The position numbers and the translations under genes are program-made. From contig JAFEKR010000002.1 in assembly GCA_019022495.1 (NCBI GenBank), positions 6,076,001 through 6,140,000 on the forward strand: 64,000 bases of DNA, read 5' to 3'. The notes beneath the pieces are model-generated. The model made no database searches and was not told where the DNA came from. It was given only the letters and a program-made list of their open reading frames with translations. This stretch comes from Epichloe hybrida. Lineage: Eukaryota > Ascomycota > Sordariomycetes > Hypocreales > Clavicipitaceae. This document shows, piece by piece, positions 39,101 through 51,308 of the stretch; position 1 is the stretch's first letter; each line of letters opens with the position of its first letter.

Positions 39101-39247
39101 TATAAATAGTGTTAATTCCACTAAAAGCATTAGTATATATACTAGTTAGTTAGAAAGTAGTATAAAGAAATTAGGAAATAAGTGTGTATTATATGTAGTT
39201 ATATTTAGAATATTTTCCTAATGCTTTATTTAGTAACACTAGCTAAA

Positions 39248-39418
39248 TGTGATGATCTAGGCTTTGCCTAGACCTAGCAATATAGGTGTTAATTGCACAA
39301 GTCATAGGGACTTGTGCAATGCGTATTCTTTTGTTGCCTTATGGCGCAATGGAATTAGGGTCAAACCCACATAGTGGCGCAGGCACCCGCGATTAGCCCT
39401 TAGGGCTAGACCATGATA
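39248..39418 (+). repeat. Left LTR of the compact element
   Basis: 171 bp. Holds a perfect 11-bp hairpin arm pair, TTGCACAAGTC and GACTTGTGCAA, separated by 5 bases (about 39288-39315). It differs from the right LTR at five transitions only, including the terminal TA for CA. Confidence 0.88.
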
Positions 39419-39604
39419 TTTGCACAAGTCACCTAAGGTCATAGGTTCGAACTAGCTACGTGCGCAAGCACTATAGGGCAGCTATAACAGGGTTCTTCCT
39501 AGGCTTATAGGGATAATAAAAGAGAGGGTCCCTAGGGGATACGCAGTATTACTAGCTTATAAGGGGTTAATAGGAAGAAGAAGATTACCTAGGGAAAGGG
39601 CTTA

Positions 39605-39775
39605 TGTGATAATCTAGGCTTTGCCTAGACCTAGCAATATAGGTGTTAATTGCACAAGTCATAGGGACTTGTGCAATGCGTATTCTTTTGTTGCCTTATA
39701 GCGCAATGGAATTGGGGTCAAACCCACATGGTGGCGCAGGCACCCGCGATTAGCCCTTAGGGCTAGACCATGACA
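39605..39775 (+). repeat. Right LTR of the compact element
   Basis: 171 bp, better preserved, ending in ATGACA and followed by the CTAAA target duplication. Contains the same hairpin and the GC-richer segment CAGGCACCCGCGATTAGCCC. Confidence 0.88.
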
Positions 39776-40893
39776 CTAAAGGCAAATAATTGCTTATAAC
39801 CTAACTAACAAAACTATCACAATTTATAAGTATAAAAAGGTCGCATAGCTAATAGTAGCTAGCGAAGTTAATGCTAACCACGCGATTAATAACCCTTTTA
39901 CGTATTATGCTTATTTTAGTAAAGATATTATAAAGAAGATAGAAAATAGGGATAAAAATAGCAATAAATCTAATAAGGAAAAGGATAAGCTTAACCTAAA
40001 GAAAGTTAATATAAGAGTACTATTATATAGGATTTCGTGTCTAGAAGAGATTCTATATACTACTAATAAATTTAGAGTGCAAATTGCTAATATTAACTAT
40101 AAGGCTATAAATAAATTTATCTAGCTTTCTAATAAATATAATATCTATTAGGATAAAGGTATTATTCCTATGCCTAAGGATAAGAAAATAAGGATTAATC
40201 TTGTTAATAGGTGGTAATATTAAATAAAGCTAATTAGACCTTATAGATTAGGTAGCTAAGATATAAGTAAACTTAATAAAGTATATAATAAACTTTACCT
40301 AAAAGGGAAGATAATATACCTAGATAAGCTAGTAGCTATAGTGTATCTAGTGTTTATAGTCTAGTAAGAAACTAGTTAGAAAAGAAAAGGAAAAGTTATA
40401 ATTAATATAAGACTACTTAATAACATAGTAATACTAGATATATACCCTTTACTAGACTAAAGTGATATTATAAATAACACCTATAGTAAGGAGGTTTATT
40501 CTTTATTTAATAGAATAGGATTTTTCCACTAGCTACTAGTTAGGAGAGACCACTAGGCACATATAGTAGTTATATTAAATCAAGGCCTTAAGGCGTTAAA
40601 TATAGCTTTAATAGGATATAAGAATTCCCTTGCTTTTACCTAATAATTTATAGATAAATTATTCCGAAAATATAAACATTTTATATAAGTATATATTAAT
40701 AATATTATTGTATTTTCAGATAGTATTAAAGAGCATTTAGTTTACCTTAATATTATGCTTAAAATCCTTAAGGAAAATAGGATAATAATTACTGTGAAAA
40801 AGTCCTTTATTAGTTACCTAGCTATTTAACTACTTAGTTTTATTATAAATAGCAATGGAATTATTAACACTAATAACAGACTTAAAGCCTTTT

Positions 40894-42092
40894 AAAAAAA
40901 TTGGTGCATGAATGATGGCTGGCGCCACTCTTTTTCCGCGGCGTTGAGTTCATTCATGTCCATCAACTAGGCTTCGACCAATGTCTTCGGCGATGGCGAG
41001 CGAGCGCCGACAGATGACCTGGCTCTCTGAGATAATAGCCCATACGCTTATATTCTTGGCGACTTGTTGACCGCAGGCACGTGTTCGAGTCCGTATTAAC
41101 GTGACGGCAAAGCCGGTCAGGAGAAGACGATGACTTGATACGGACTGCGGAGTGTACTTACTTGGCTTTGGAGCTTGTGAGCGACTACGGGTTAGTCGAC
41201 TTGATGATGCTCGGCCATTGCGGATCAGCGTCGCCTTGAGAATATCGCTCGTGCCGGAGTGCGGAGTATTGGACGTGATATAGACATAGCTTGGATATAT
41301 TTAGGGGAGAGGAAGGATGCCAAGTCAGATGAGATGTTTCTGAAGTTGCCGTGAAACCCATTTCTTCATCTTGTCCTCTTCTTCGCGTTGCCTCACACAG
41401 CGTCATTGAAATTGAACAACCTCTCGCATTGGGCCTACATATTCTGACCGCATCCACCTTGGTATTCCCACCACAAAGTCTGCCCCCGTCTTACACATCA
41501 CACGTCCCTCCTGGTCCTCCTGGTCCTCCTGGTCCTCATGGTCGTGCCAATAATATTATCAGAATATCAGAATATCAGAATCCCTATGTATAGTAGGGCC
41601 AGGCGTTTTCTGAAGCGGTCATAAAAAGTCATAATAATCCGTATAATAGGCTTTCAGCGAATAACAAGTCATCAAGAGCCCCACCAGCACCCAGGCCCGT
41701 TCGAATCGCAAGGGAAGGGGCGACCAGACCCTTGCAAGCTGGTGCACGGCTAAAAGACAGTGCCGAGCTGCCCCCCCTGCCGAGCAGCGGACGTTTCTAT
41801 CGCTTCTGACTGGTGAGGGACTGACTGACCACTCAAGGGAAGCAACCCCCCCCGCCTGGCCAGACCAGAACTGGACGGCCCTTGGATGTACTCCGTATAC
41901 CTCCTTACGTATAACTCCGTATTGGATGTACGGATTACGGATCACGGGTTACATACATTACAACAGAATACGGAGTGCAACAGGAACAACAGGAACAACC
42001 AGGCGTCTGCCCCGCTGTGCTACCGCGCTACTCCCTGTAGCCGCCGCCGCCCCCGTCGTTGTCGAGGTGGGCCCTGCCCGCGGCAACCAATA
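40894..42092. other. Upstream region of the Zn2Cys6 gene
   Basis: Unique sequence. It contains a 9-bp GGTCCTCCT repeat at about 41511-41540, a C-run, and several short TACTCCGTA / TACGGATTA motifs (41886-41945) within the presumed promoter or leader. Open frames here lack family resemblance and I reject them. Confidence 0.5.
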
Positions 42093-45000
42093 ATGGTCAT
42101 GATGATGGACTCCACACAAAGCCAGCTCCATGTCCAAATCCCACTGCTACCGCAACAGTCAACGAGGCCGTCCAATCCTCTCGACTCGGGACGGGCCTCG
42201 ACGACATCTGACTTTGCCCGTGCCTCTTTGCCCTCCTCCCCGAAGTCAATGTTCGACTTTACTTGGATCCCGGAACCTCATGGTAATACCAGATCGCCCA
42301 CTGCCTCTCGGCCTCCCCGCACGTCGAATTGTGGCTCGAGCAGCTCTCCCAGCCATCATTACGGATATAGCTTCAGAGCAAGGCAACGACCCTTGGCGGG
42401 GTCCGGCTCTGTACGCCCAAACACCCATCATCGCTCTCCGACATCTTCCTTCACCTCCGTTGCGGTGCCACCGGCGTCCCTGTCAGATCCAATAGCCATC
42501 AACACTGCAGTGCGGCCGTCTGCTTGGCTGGCAAACAGCTCCAATTCTAGCCCGACTGGCGCCTACTCCGTTTCGCCGGCGTCGTCGTCGCCGACAAGTA
42601 TCTCGCCGCAAACGACAAAGCCGCTGGCCACCATGGCAGGCCGGCCAGCGAAGCGATCGGCCGATGGCGGAGGAGCCAGTGACGACGATGGCAATGGCTC
42701 CTGTTCTGGCAAGATGAAGTTGGCTCGATCTGATCGCGGGCACGAGGATTTCTCTTCCGTCGTCAAGAACCGACTCCAATCATATTCCCGCACTGGACAG
42801 GCTTGCGACAGGTGCAAAGTGAGAAAGATACGGTGTGATGCGCTGCCGGAAGGTTGCTCACACTGCATCAATCTGAACCTCGACTGCTTTGTCACGGATC
42901 GTGTCACAGGACGCACGGAGCGCAGGGGATACATGCAACAGTTGGAGAGGGAGAGGAACAGCATGATTTCGCGCATTCGAGATTTGGAGCGGCTGTGTGC
43001 TGAAAAGGGCGTGGAAGTCAAGCCATGGGAACAACAAGGCGCACCTTCGGCGCGGTCTTCCTCGGAAGCTGCTCATAGCGAAACCGCCGATGCGAACGGG
43101 GGGGGTTCGACATCAACAGAGAGTTGGTCGCGATATGGCTCTCTGCATATCAAAGACACCTCGTCGCCAAAGATGGACGATGGCATCATCAGGTGGAAGA
43201 TCCCGCGCAACGAATGGCAGACGAGACCCGAGGAAACCATCTGGGGCGTTGTCGGTGACAATGCACCACTGAGTTCCCTCAAGGGAACGACACTCACTCT
43301 GCTGGGCACCACGATCGAGACAACTTCGTTTGATGCCCCGGACGTTGACGAGCCGCCCCCCGACATCGACTTTTCCACGCCTCTGTACAACAAATCCGTC
43401 CAATCTTTCCTCCGCTCTTTGATGGGAGTCAACCCGGCGGTTCAGGTCGACCTGCCCACCCGTGGGAACGCTTTCATGTATGCCGAATGGTACTTTGTTT
43501 CCGTTGCAGCCTTCATGCCGGTGTTGCATAAGCCGTCTTTCATGAAGCTGGTAAGATTATCCGAAACAAATATATCCGGTGGCCTTTTCAAGCATGCGAA
43601 CAAACGGGCATGACTGACACACTTTTTCTAGCTGGAACGAGTATACGATGAACCTGGTTTCAAGCCATCCGTTTATGAGATGGTGCTGGTGCACATGGTA
43701 TTTTCCAACATACTGTTTCAATTTGGCGTCCGGAACAGCCAAACGCTGGAGCAACGTAATAATTATAATGATCTATCCAACAAACATTACCATTTCGCCC
43801 TCAGCAAGATGTACGAGCTCTTTTCCTCGCCGAGTTTCGAAGCGCTGCAAGGGCTCGCCCTCATCGCCTCCCACACGAGATCTTTCCCGAAACCAGGATG
43901 CGGCTCCATGGTAGCCAGCATGGCTCTGCACCGGGCCGTCGAGTTGAACTTGCATCGAAGAACGAAGAAGCCCGGTGAGCCGACCGATTTGTACAACGAG
44001 CTTCGCAAACGAGCTTTCTGGTGCATCGTGACTGTAGTCGTTGCCATCAATGGCAAAAGAGGCTACCCGATTCCAATCTCTGTCCAAGATTTTGACGTGG
44101 ACTTCCCCGAGCCCATCGCCGATGAATTGCTTTCGGATGATGGAGTTGATGCTACCCAAACTCTTCCTTGTCCCTATGAAATTGCCATCTGCGGCTACAA
44201 GATGGTACCACTCATGATGGAGATGTACACCAACGTATTCAGCGTCCGAAGAGACCAAGGCAGCTACAAGACCATTGTCACTGCCTTGGAGGCACAGATT
44301 GAAACCTGGGAGTCATCCCTACCAGAATCCCTGCGGCTGAGCTCATCCAAAGCGCACGACCACGAAATGTTTGGACCGCTTCTTGCTCGCACCTTTGTGC
44401 TCGAATTTCGGCTGCACCTTCGTCACCCGTCTCTGGCCATGACAGATGACAGGGACATGATTGAAGAAAACACCCGAATCTGTGAGGAAGCGGCAAGGGA
44501 GTATCTCGAGACTGTCGAGAAACTGAGCAAAATGAAAACGCTGGACACAACATGGTACCAGATGTCCATCTACTGTGTGGCGATCCTGTCCATGCTCGTG
44601 CCGCAATGGGAGAGAAGGTTTAGAGTAACTGCAAAAGAAGTCGCCAAACTGAGGAGCGAAATGGACCGTTGGATGAACATTGTCAAGGAAATGAGTTCGC
44701 TACTTGGTAAGCGACTGCCAACCAACCGCATCTGCGACGAACACTCGAACTCTTGAATCGCGCTGCTGAACGTTGACGCTAATCTCTGTAAATCTGGCAG
44801 GTTGCGGAAGTGGCATGAGCACGCAGCTTGCTGAACTCATCGACCGAACAATGGCATGGATCTATCATGATATGGGCCAAACACGACTCCTAGATTCCTC
44901 ACATGGAGGACTCCGAATCAAGCAAGAGCAAGAGCAAGAGCAAGACTTGCAAGACCAAGACCAAGACCAAGACCAAGACCAAGAGCAACGGCAACGGCAA

Positions 45001-45636
45001 CGGCAACAGCAGCATCTCCAACAGCCTCTGCCACACCCAGCATCCGAGCACGGACATCTCAACCAAGCACCGGCCTACTCGCAACATCCGAATGTGCCCA
45101 TGGTTGACACTTCTCACATGAATGACGCAACAAAGGCATACTATGAAGCACACGACTCCTCCTCATCGCAGTCCACGTATCCGTCTCTCGCGTACGTCGA
45201 CACACGAGCGCCCCAAAGCACACATCACCAGCCCGTGACGTACCAACCCGACCAAGCACCACTGTTTTACACAGCCAATGCATCCGCGGACGATCCTACC
45301 GTGGTGTCCTCCCAGTCTGATCCGTTGGTCAGCTATGGCCAGCCCTTGGAGCACCAGACGCCCGACCTCATGTGGAGGACGTCTTGGCAGAACTGGACTG
45401 CCGCAATCGCAGATAGCCAGGCACGGTATAGTGCCAATGCACTGCTGACACTAGGTGGCGGCGGCGGCGGCGGCGGCGGCGGAGGCGGAGGCGGCGCGGA
45501 TCGTAGCTCGGTCGTCGCGCCCATCATGTCAGACAACAGCCTGTCGGCCATGTCCCACACTGGGGGAGAACTGCCGATGATGCCACAGCCCGCACAGTGG
45601 CCGCTGATCATGTTCGATCAAACTCCGCAGCAGTGA
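42093..45636 (+). CDS. Zn(II)2Cys6 transcription factor with fungal-specific TF domain
   Basis: Nuclear DNA-binding regulator, target unknown. Exons are 42093-43550, 43632-44706 and 44801-45636 (introns 81 and 94 bp, frame kept), giving 1122 aa. The binuclear cluster is canonical (C-x2-C-x6-C-x6-C-x2-C-x6-C, residues about 238-265: CDRCKVRKIRC then C-SH-C-INLNLD-C). A coiled-coil-like linker follows (MQQLERERNSMISRIRDLER), then a middle homology region (about 470-850, with QGLALIASHTR and LHRAVELNLHRR). The C-terminus is low-complexity: a Gln/Glu/Asp run from CAAGAC/CAAGAG repeats (44924-45020) and a 14-Gly run (45456-45497). The start is the first ATG of a Met cluster; an in-frame ATG lies 69 codons upstream, but the intervening translation looks like leader sequence. 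Confidence 0.88.
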
Positions 45637-46287
45637 TGGCTTGGCGTTCGTTTGGCCGGGTCATATGAGTTTCCACATGGAAACGGAAGTGGGACTTTGT
45701 ATATGGTGTACACCACCACTGTACGCTTATGAAAATCGGGAGCGATGAATATTTTTATTAAATGGGCATGAAACCCCCCGGGCGGTAGGGGCTTGGAGCG
45801 TGCATTGCTGGCCGATGGGTCGCCGCGCGCCAATGTGAGCTGGGATGTAGAGATCTAGATCATCAATACAATACCACGTACATATCCAGGAGGTTGACTT
45901 TTATACAATTCAAATGACGTGATATGCGACTGGCGAGTTATTACCAGTCTTACGAGATGGCGGTGCACACTATAGCACTTTTTATTTTTTACACTTTATT
46001 ATTAACTGCACTGGCCGGCTGGTAGGTAAAATATTTGGGCGGGCAACGTCCATTTAGCCGTGCTTCAGCCGAGCCAATGCTGCGCGCGGACCTGTTGGCA
46101 TCACCGTGGAAGCACCCAACCAGACCGACTGCACGATTCTGATTGCATCTAAACCATCTAACCCATCTAACCCATCCAACCGAAATTTCTGCAGTTTGCA
46201 CACCGAGAAGCAGACGTCTCAAAATCCTGCTTGCGACTCGACGAAACCCGACGAAACCCCTGAAGCCCGTCTTCACAGCTCGCCAAG
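45637..46287. other. Intergenic region
   Basis: 3' UTR of the Zn2Cys6 gene and promoter of the zinc-finger gene; an AACCCATCTAACCCATC-type repeat lies at about 46150-46180. No gene recognised. Confidence 0.45.
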
Positions 46288-47403
46288 ATGGGTAAAAAGA
46301 AGCGTGGGCATCCCGACATTGAGGAAGTGCTCACGCGGCCTTGGTGTTATTACTGTACGATGTCCCCCCCCCCCCATGACTCCAATTGATCCGAGTTTTT
46401 TTTTTTTTTTTTTTTTTTTTGCATCATGATAACCCTGTTTTTGCAACGCAGGCGAGCGCGATTTCGAAGATTTGAAGCTCCTCATCTCCCACCAGAAAGC
46501 CAAGCACTTCAAATGCGACCGCTGCGGACGGCGACTCAACACAGCCGGAGGTACGATGGCATCCGAGAACAGACATGCTGCCGACAGGCATTTCTTCTGC
46601 TTTGTCGAAATTGAGCTAACATGGCACCCATCGATTCCCCGCCCCCAGGTCTATCTGTTCATCTGAACCAAGTGCACAAGGAAACACTCAACCAAGTCGA
46701 GAATGCCTTGCCGAACCGACAAGGCCTCGAGGTGGAGATTTTCGGCATGGAAGGCATCCCCCAAGAGGCCCTGGATCAACACCGCAACCGCATCATCCAG
46801 AACTTCTACCAGGCCCAGGAAGATCGGCGCATCGCGACGGGCAATCCCGCGTCCGGACAGCCGATGCAAAGGAAGAAGGTCAAGATTGAGTCGCCGGAAG
46901 AGCTCAAGAATCGGTTGGCACAGTTCAGAGCGAACAAGAAGGCGGGCATAGCAAATCCAAATGGCGTCCAAGATGCCGCGCGTGAGGTCGATGCTCGCGG
47001 CGGGCAACAACCTGTACGTTGGGTTGACCACTGTCTGCCTGCTGTTTCCCCCCCTCCCCCCCGGGAACCACTCGGGTCCCCCATTTGCCATTGCGAAATT
47101 TGGCTGCTAACAGGGTCTTGCCCCCATCTACTTGCTCGCTTCTTTATGTAGGACAACCAGGCACAAGCAGCTGTACAGCCGGGCTTCCCGAGATGGCCGA
47201 CACCTCGGCCTCCTGCCCCGACAAAGATGGTTCAAGTTATGGGGATACGGGTAGCTAGATTACAGTACAATACGTACATACGTACAACCAACTTGTCCAT
47301 CCAACCTTTTCGGTCACACAGATGCCGCTTGCGATCCTGCCGTACGGATACGGACTCGTTACGAACGACTGGCGGGCCGAGTTGGGGGTCCTTTCGGCTA
47401 TGA
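46288..47403 (+). CDS. BuGZ/ZNF207-like C2H2 zinc-finger protein
   Basis: The ortholog group (human ZNF207/BuGZ) acts in spindle assembly and Bub3 binding; the fungal role is inferred only. Exons are 46288-46354, 46452-46550, 46649-47013 and 47152-47403. The splice joins rebuild the family signature: [59 protein letters not shown] and [10 protein letters not shown]. Both C2H2 fingers lie in residues 20-67. Then comes [18 protein letters not shown] and a Pro/Arg-rich tail. The first intron (46355-46451) carries a C-run and a T-run of over 20 bases. The C-terminal exon is the weak point: its last ~50 codons look like non-coding sequence, so the true stop may differ. About 260 aa as modelled. 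Confidence 0.8.
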
Positions 47404-47520
47404 GCTGAAGCATGCTTGTCGGATAATCACCATGGCATACGGAGTATCCCATATTGTATCCCGTATTAGTATACGGACGTACGGATTACATGAAACGCCA
47501 TTGTGCAACGTTACGTTACG

Positions 47521-49917
47521 TTACAGGAGTAATCTTGGCTTCCTCATCGGCGCCTTGTCATAGTATGCCACCACCCTTCCCTTCTTATCCAGTTCCGCGC
47601 CCTTGTCCGAGATCGGCGTGTACTTGCTCGTGTGCGCCACCTCCTGCCTGCTCACCCTCGCCTCGTCCCTGGGGATCCACAGCGCTGGCTTGGCCGCCCA
47701 CGTCTCGGGCGCCAGGTAGCAGCGTTTGCCGAAGCCGGGCGGGTACTCGACGGCCGGGAGCTGGTCTCCTGGGATCGCGTTTCGCAGCGCCACGAAGTCC
47801 TCGTATTCCTCGGGGTGCAGCCACCGCGCGAGGAACCCCGGTGCTTTGTCGCTGGTGCTGCTGGCGTGCCTGTCGTCGTGTTTCCGGAATCTGAGCTTGA
47901 GCTTGTCCAGAAACTCGCTGATGCCCGACTTGTCCATCTCCGCATCGACCTTTCGCCGCGACTTGTCTGTGAGCCATGCTTTCATGGTCGCGCCGATGCT
48001 GGCTGCTCCTTCGACTGCTCGGGTGCCTGTTACTTCGTGTTCCTCACCATCCCCATCCCCATCCTCCCCTCCTTCCTCTTCTTCCTCTCCGTCTTGGTCG
48101 TCTTCCGACAGGACAAGTTGTTCCTCGTCGCCAAAGACTTGCTCGGTATCGTAGTAGTCGTTTGCGGCGCCGCCGCCGCCGTCTTGGTCTAGTCCCGCTT
48201 GTGCCTGTTCCGTTTCTCGGAGTGCCTTGGCCTTCTCTTCTTCTTGAATCTCCTGCTCCAGCGGAAGTGTCTGGGGCAGGTTGAGCAAAAGAGGCGCAAT
48301 GGCATCGCTCAGTGAGAAGTGCACCAGGCCGGTGAAGATGGAGAACAGCACCATCAGGGCCAACGGCGCATAGGCCGACTTCAGCGCTAGCAGACCGATG
48401 AGACAGATTTCGGCGAGGTACAGGCCGATGGTCAAGTGAATGAGGGCGCGAGGGTAGAAGAGTCCCTTGCTGTCCAGGTCAGAGTCGAGGACGTACAGGA
48501 TATTGTATTTCCACACCATTTGAGTGACAAACATGCCGCCGGCTGCGAATATGAGCACAAGGGGCGCGATAAAGGCATAGCTCAGGGCTGTTGCATTTCG
48601 GGTGTCAGTTGGCCTCGGGCCAGGCAATGGAACAAGAAAGATGATCCGAGAGGTCAGACGAACATACCAATGACGCCCATGGTGGTGTACACGGGATAAA
48701 TGGCCCCCCAGTGGGCTGGTTCAAGGGTGAGCCATCGCTTGTACCCGGTTCGCGGAACCTCGCCAATTCTCCCAATGACGTAGTGCTTGATCAGGCCAAA
48801 GGGTTGCGCCAGTCGCAAGCCGCCACTCATCATACACTGAATCAGGATGTAAGAAAGGTAAAAGTTGGAAGCTTTCGGGATATTTGCGGCCAAGAGGTCC
48901 TTGGCACCGAGGGGATTCGACAATATGTCGCCCAGCGCGGACGAGGCAGCTGACGTGAGGGTTGTGATGAGGAAGACCTGCACAACCTGGAAGGCGAAAT
49001 AGACGTTTTGAACAAACAGCTCGACGCGGGTTGTGGTGGGAATACCGGATAATGCCCCGCAAACTACACACTCCATTGTGAGCAACGATGGACTGATGGC
49101 ACGTGTGTGTAGTGTAAGGCTATGGTGGAGGGGGAGGAATGTTTCTTACTTCGCAACAGCCCCGGCACTATGGCCATCAAAATCGTGAGAGCAATGGCTG
49201 GGACGAAACTTTGTACAAAGTTCAGTATCACCTTGGGCAACATGTTGAGGAAGTTGAGAAACTTGAACTGTTTGGTAACCGTCTCAATGTTGCTCATGGC
49301 GCCGATGAGAGCCGAAGGGATGGCCCAGAAAATGACGAATGCCGTGACGAGAGTCAATATGAGGAAGCGTCGAATAATCAGTTCCCACCAAGTCATGCGT
49401 AGACAGGACCAAATCACCTCATCCGGACGGACGCCAAGCAATCGCGACGACATCTGTAGAGGCCGGTGATGGGACAGTACCTGGTGGGCCGCCTGGGCCG
49501 CCTCTTGGCTGTAGAACTCGACAAACACGGTTGGCAAGACGATGGCTCCGTCGCCACGTCTGACCTGTTTCCTCATTTTGTAGATTTGCAGGTTCAGTTC
49601 ACGCAACCGAGACCGAGTCCACCGAATGGTGTCTACGCGACGAAAGAAGTTGCCGATCGGTCGGTGATATGGTCGTCGCTCGACAGGGATCCATTGAGCG
49701 GCAACGGAGCCTCTCACATCAGGAATATCTGGCGAAAGTCCATACGGATGCTGGTACTCCTCGTCATCCTCATTTCTCTCTTCCGAGTCCCCTTTCTCGT
49801 TGACCTTTGCATCTGCATTGTGCGTGGTGGTGTCTTGGTCTTGATTAGCATCAAGAGCCTCCAAGTAAATCGCAGATCCAGGCAGCTCTACTTGGAGCAT
49901 ATTTTCTCTGGTGGTGG

Positions 49918-49961
<44 letters not shown>

Positions 49962-51308
49962 GCTGTGCTTCGGCTCGGGATAGTGACCAGATTTTGTTTA
50001 GACTCGGTCGATTCGGTCGTGGAACTTTGCCGTGTCGACGATTGGGCTAGTTCTGGGTTTTTGGCGAGCTTCTTGTAGCGCGCCGCATTGGCTGTCCTGA
50101 TGAGCGCAATCTCTGCCTTTTCTAGTCGCTCGGCTGTCTGCTGGCGCTCCTTGACCATTTTGGCGAGTGCTTTGGATGTTCGTGTAATGGAAACTCGCTT
50201 CACCTGATGGCCATACAATTTTCTCAGTCGTCGTTCATCTTGGTACTCCTTTGGAACGCAGGTGAGCATGATGGTTCGCGAAGATATGCGATCAGCATAA
50301 TACGGAGATGACAGGTATGCCTGCCGGAGGTTCACGTAGTAGATGCATTCCCTGACCACCATGTGCAGGACGAAGCCTGCGCTGGCACGTTAGCGACGAT
50401 GCCACACCATGCGCGTGAAAAAAAAAAAAAAAAAACAAAGATCAGAAGCCGGGTGGGTGTATTACCAAAGAACGCCCACGCCGCGAACACATGAGCAAAG
50501 AGTTTCTGGGGGTCGTTTACGTTGCCGATGGTCAACTTGTCCAGCTCAGTCAGCCCAACTCCTCCCGTAGCATGTATGGGTAACAGAACAGGGAATGTGA
50601 GAAGACAGCCGGCCAGGCATATGTTCCGCATGATCTTGAGAAAGCGGAGGAAAAAGAAGCCATCGAGGGATCCATGGTTAAGCACCAAGCTGTCCGGCGT
50701 CTTGAAGAAGGGGGCAACCCAATTAAACCAACCCCCTGGCAGAGCTGGAATGGGCAAACTACGCAATGGTTAGTTGGCCTTTCATTTCCCTCGACCACTT
50801 TTCTTGTCCTCTACCGGGGAGGAAGAGGTCGGCCACGGCTTGCTTGCTTACTCTGGAACTCGCAGTTCGGGAATTGTCCTGGGCGCATACACGCGCTTGC
50901 AGAAACGTCGCAGGATAATGAAGGCGACCAAGGACACGCCAAAAAAAACGGCGGCGGGAATAAACGTTGTGCCTAGCTTCTGTATCGACGATTCCTTGTT
51001 ATTGGCTGTGGTACTGATTGTTCCCCCCGAGGAGCCATTTCGGGCTGATCCCTGCCTCGGGTCTTGATCTCCGCCCTGTTGGGACAAGATTTTTGTCAGT
51101 TTTGGTTTAAACGCTTTCAACGGGCATCATATCGCGCGCCCTGTGATGTGATGGCATCTGATCGTTCATGGTATGGAAGAGGATAGAAGAGGAACAAGGC
51201 GAGTTGTGAAGCACATACCAGATCCAGACTCAAGCCTCGTGCCGCAAGCAACTGCCATAATTCAGATGTGGATGAGTGTGTCGGGTCGGGTCCCAAGTCG
51301 ATAGCCAT
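47521..51308 (-). CDS. RSN1/CSC1-type (TMEM63/OSCA, DUF221) membrane channel protein
   Basis: Multi-pass membrane protein of the osmosensitive/calcium-permeable channel family; the fungal members are poorly defined and the substrate is unknown. Six exons, 51308-51219, 51075-50852, 50758-50466, 50376-49150, 49063-48668 and 48587-47521, join in frame to 1098 aa with introns of 80-143 bp. Order: first TM (FIPAAVFFGVSLVAFIILRR), RSN1-like TM pair, cytosolic PHM7-like domain (RTIMLTCVPKEYQDERRLRK), then a cluster of TM helices (ALSGIPTTTRVELFVQNVYF; FIAPLVLIFAAGGMFV) and an acidic C-terminal tail with a Glu/Asp run. A 13-Asn run encoded by TTG repeats on the + strand (49918-49961) interrupts the cytosolic loop. 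An intron at 50377-50465 contains a long A/T run. The stop falls at KAPMRKPRLLL. Confidence 0.88.

Larger units (their letters stand above)
39248..39775 (+). mobile_element. Compact 528-bp LTR element (TRIM-like)
   Basis: Two 171-bp direct repeats (39248-39418 and 39605-39775) enclose only 186 bp. The repeats begin TGTGAT and the second ends in ATGACA, giving TG...CA termini. The element is flanked by the 5-bp duplication CTAAA (39243-39247 and 39776-39780). There is no coding capacity, so it must have been moved by proteins of another element. It is inserted in the older Gypsy remnant. Confidence 0.88.
36190..40893 (+). mobile_element. Truncated, RIP-degraded Gypsy-like retrotransposon
   Basis: Starts with a less AT-biased segment (GAAACAAAGGCGAGGATTTC), possibly LTR or leader, then degraded coding sequence on the + strand. 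Near the right end a reverse transcriptase is readable: FIDKLFRKYKHFIQ then YINNIIVFSDSIKEHLVYLN and VKKSFISYLAIQLLSFIIN (40.64-40.86 kb), with Asp-Asp turned into Asn-Asn. It breaks abruptly at about 40893 into GC-normal unique DNA, so RNase H, integrase and 3' LTR are missing. It is interrupted at 39248 by a compact LTR element. Confidence 0.7.

Noticed and set aside
41351..41593. Short collagen-like PPGPPGPPG frame
   Set aside because: Produced by a GGTCCTCCT simple repeat; no signal peptide, family or splice context.
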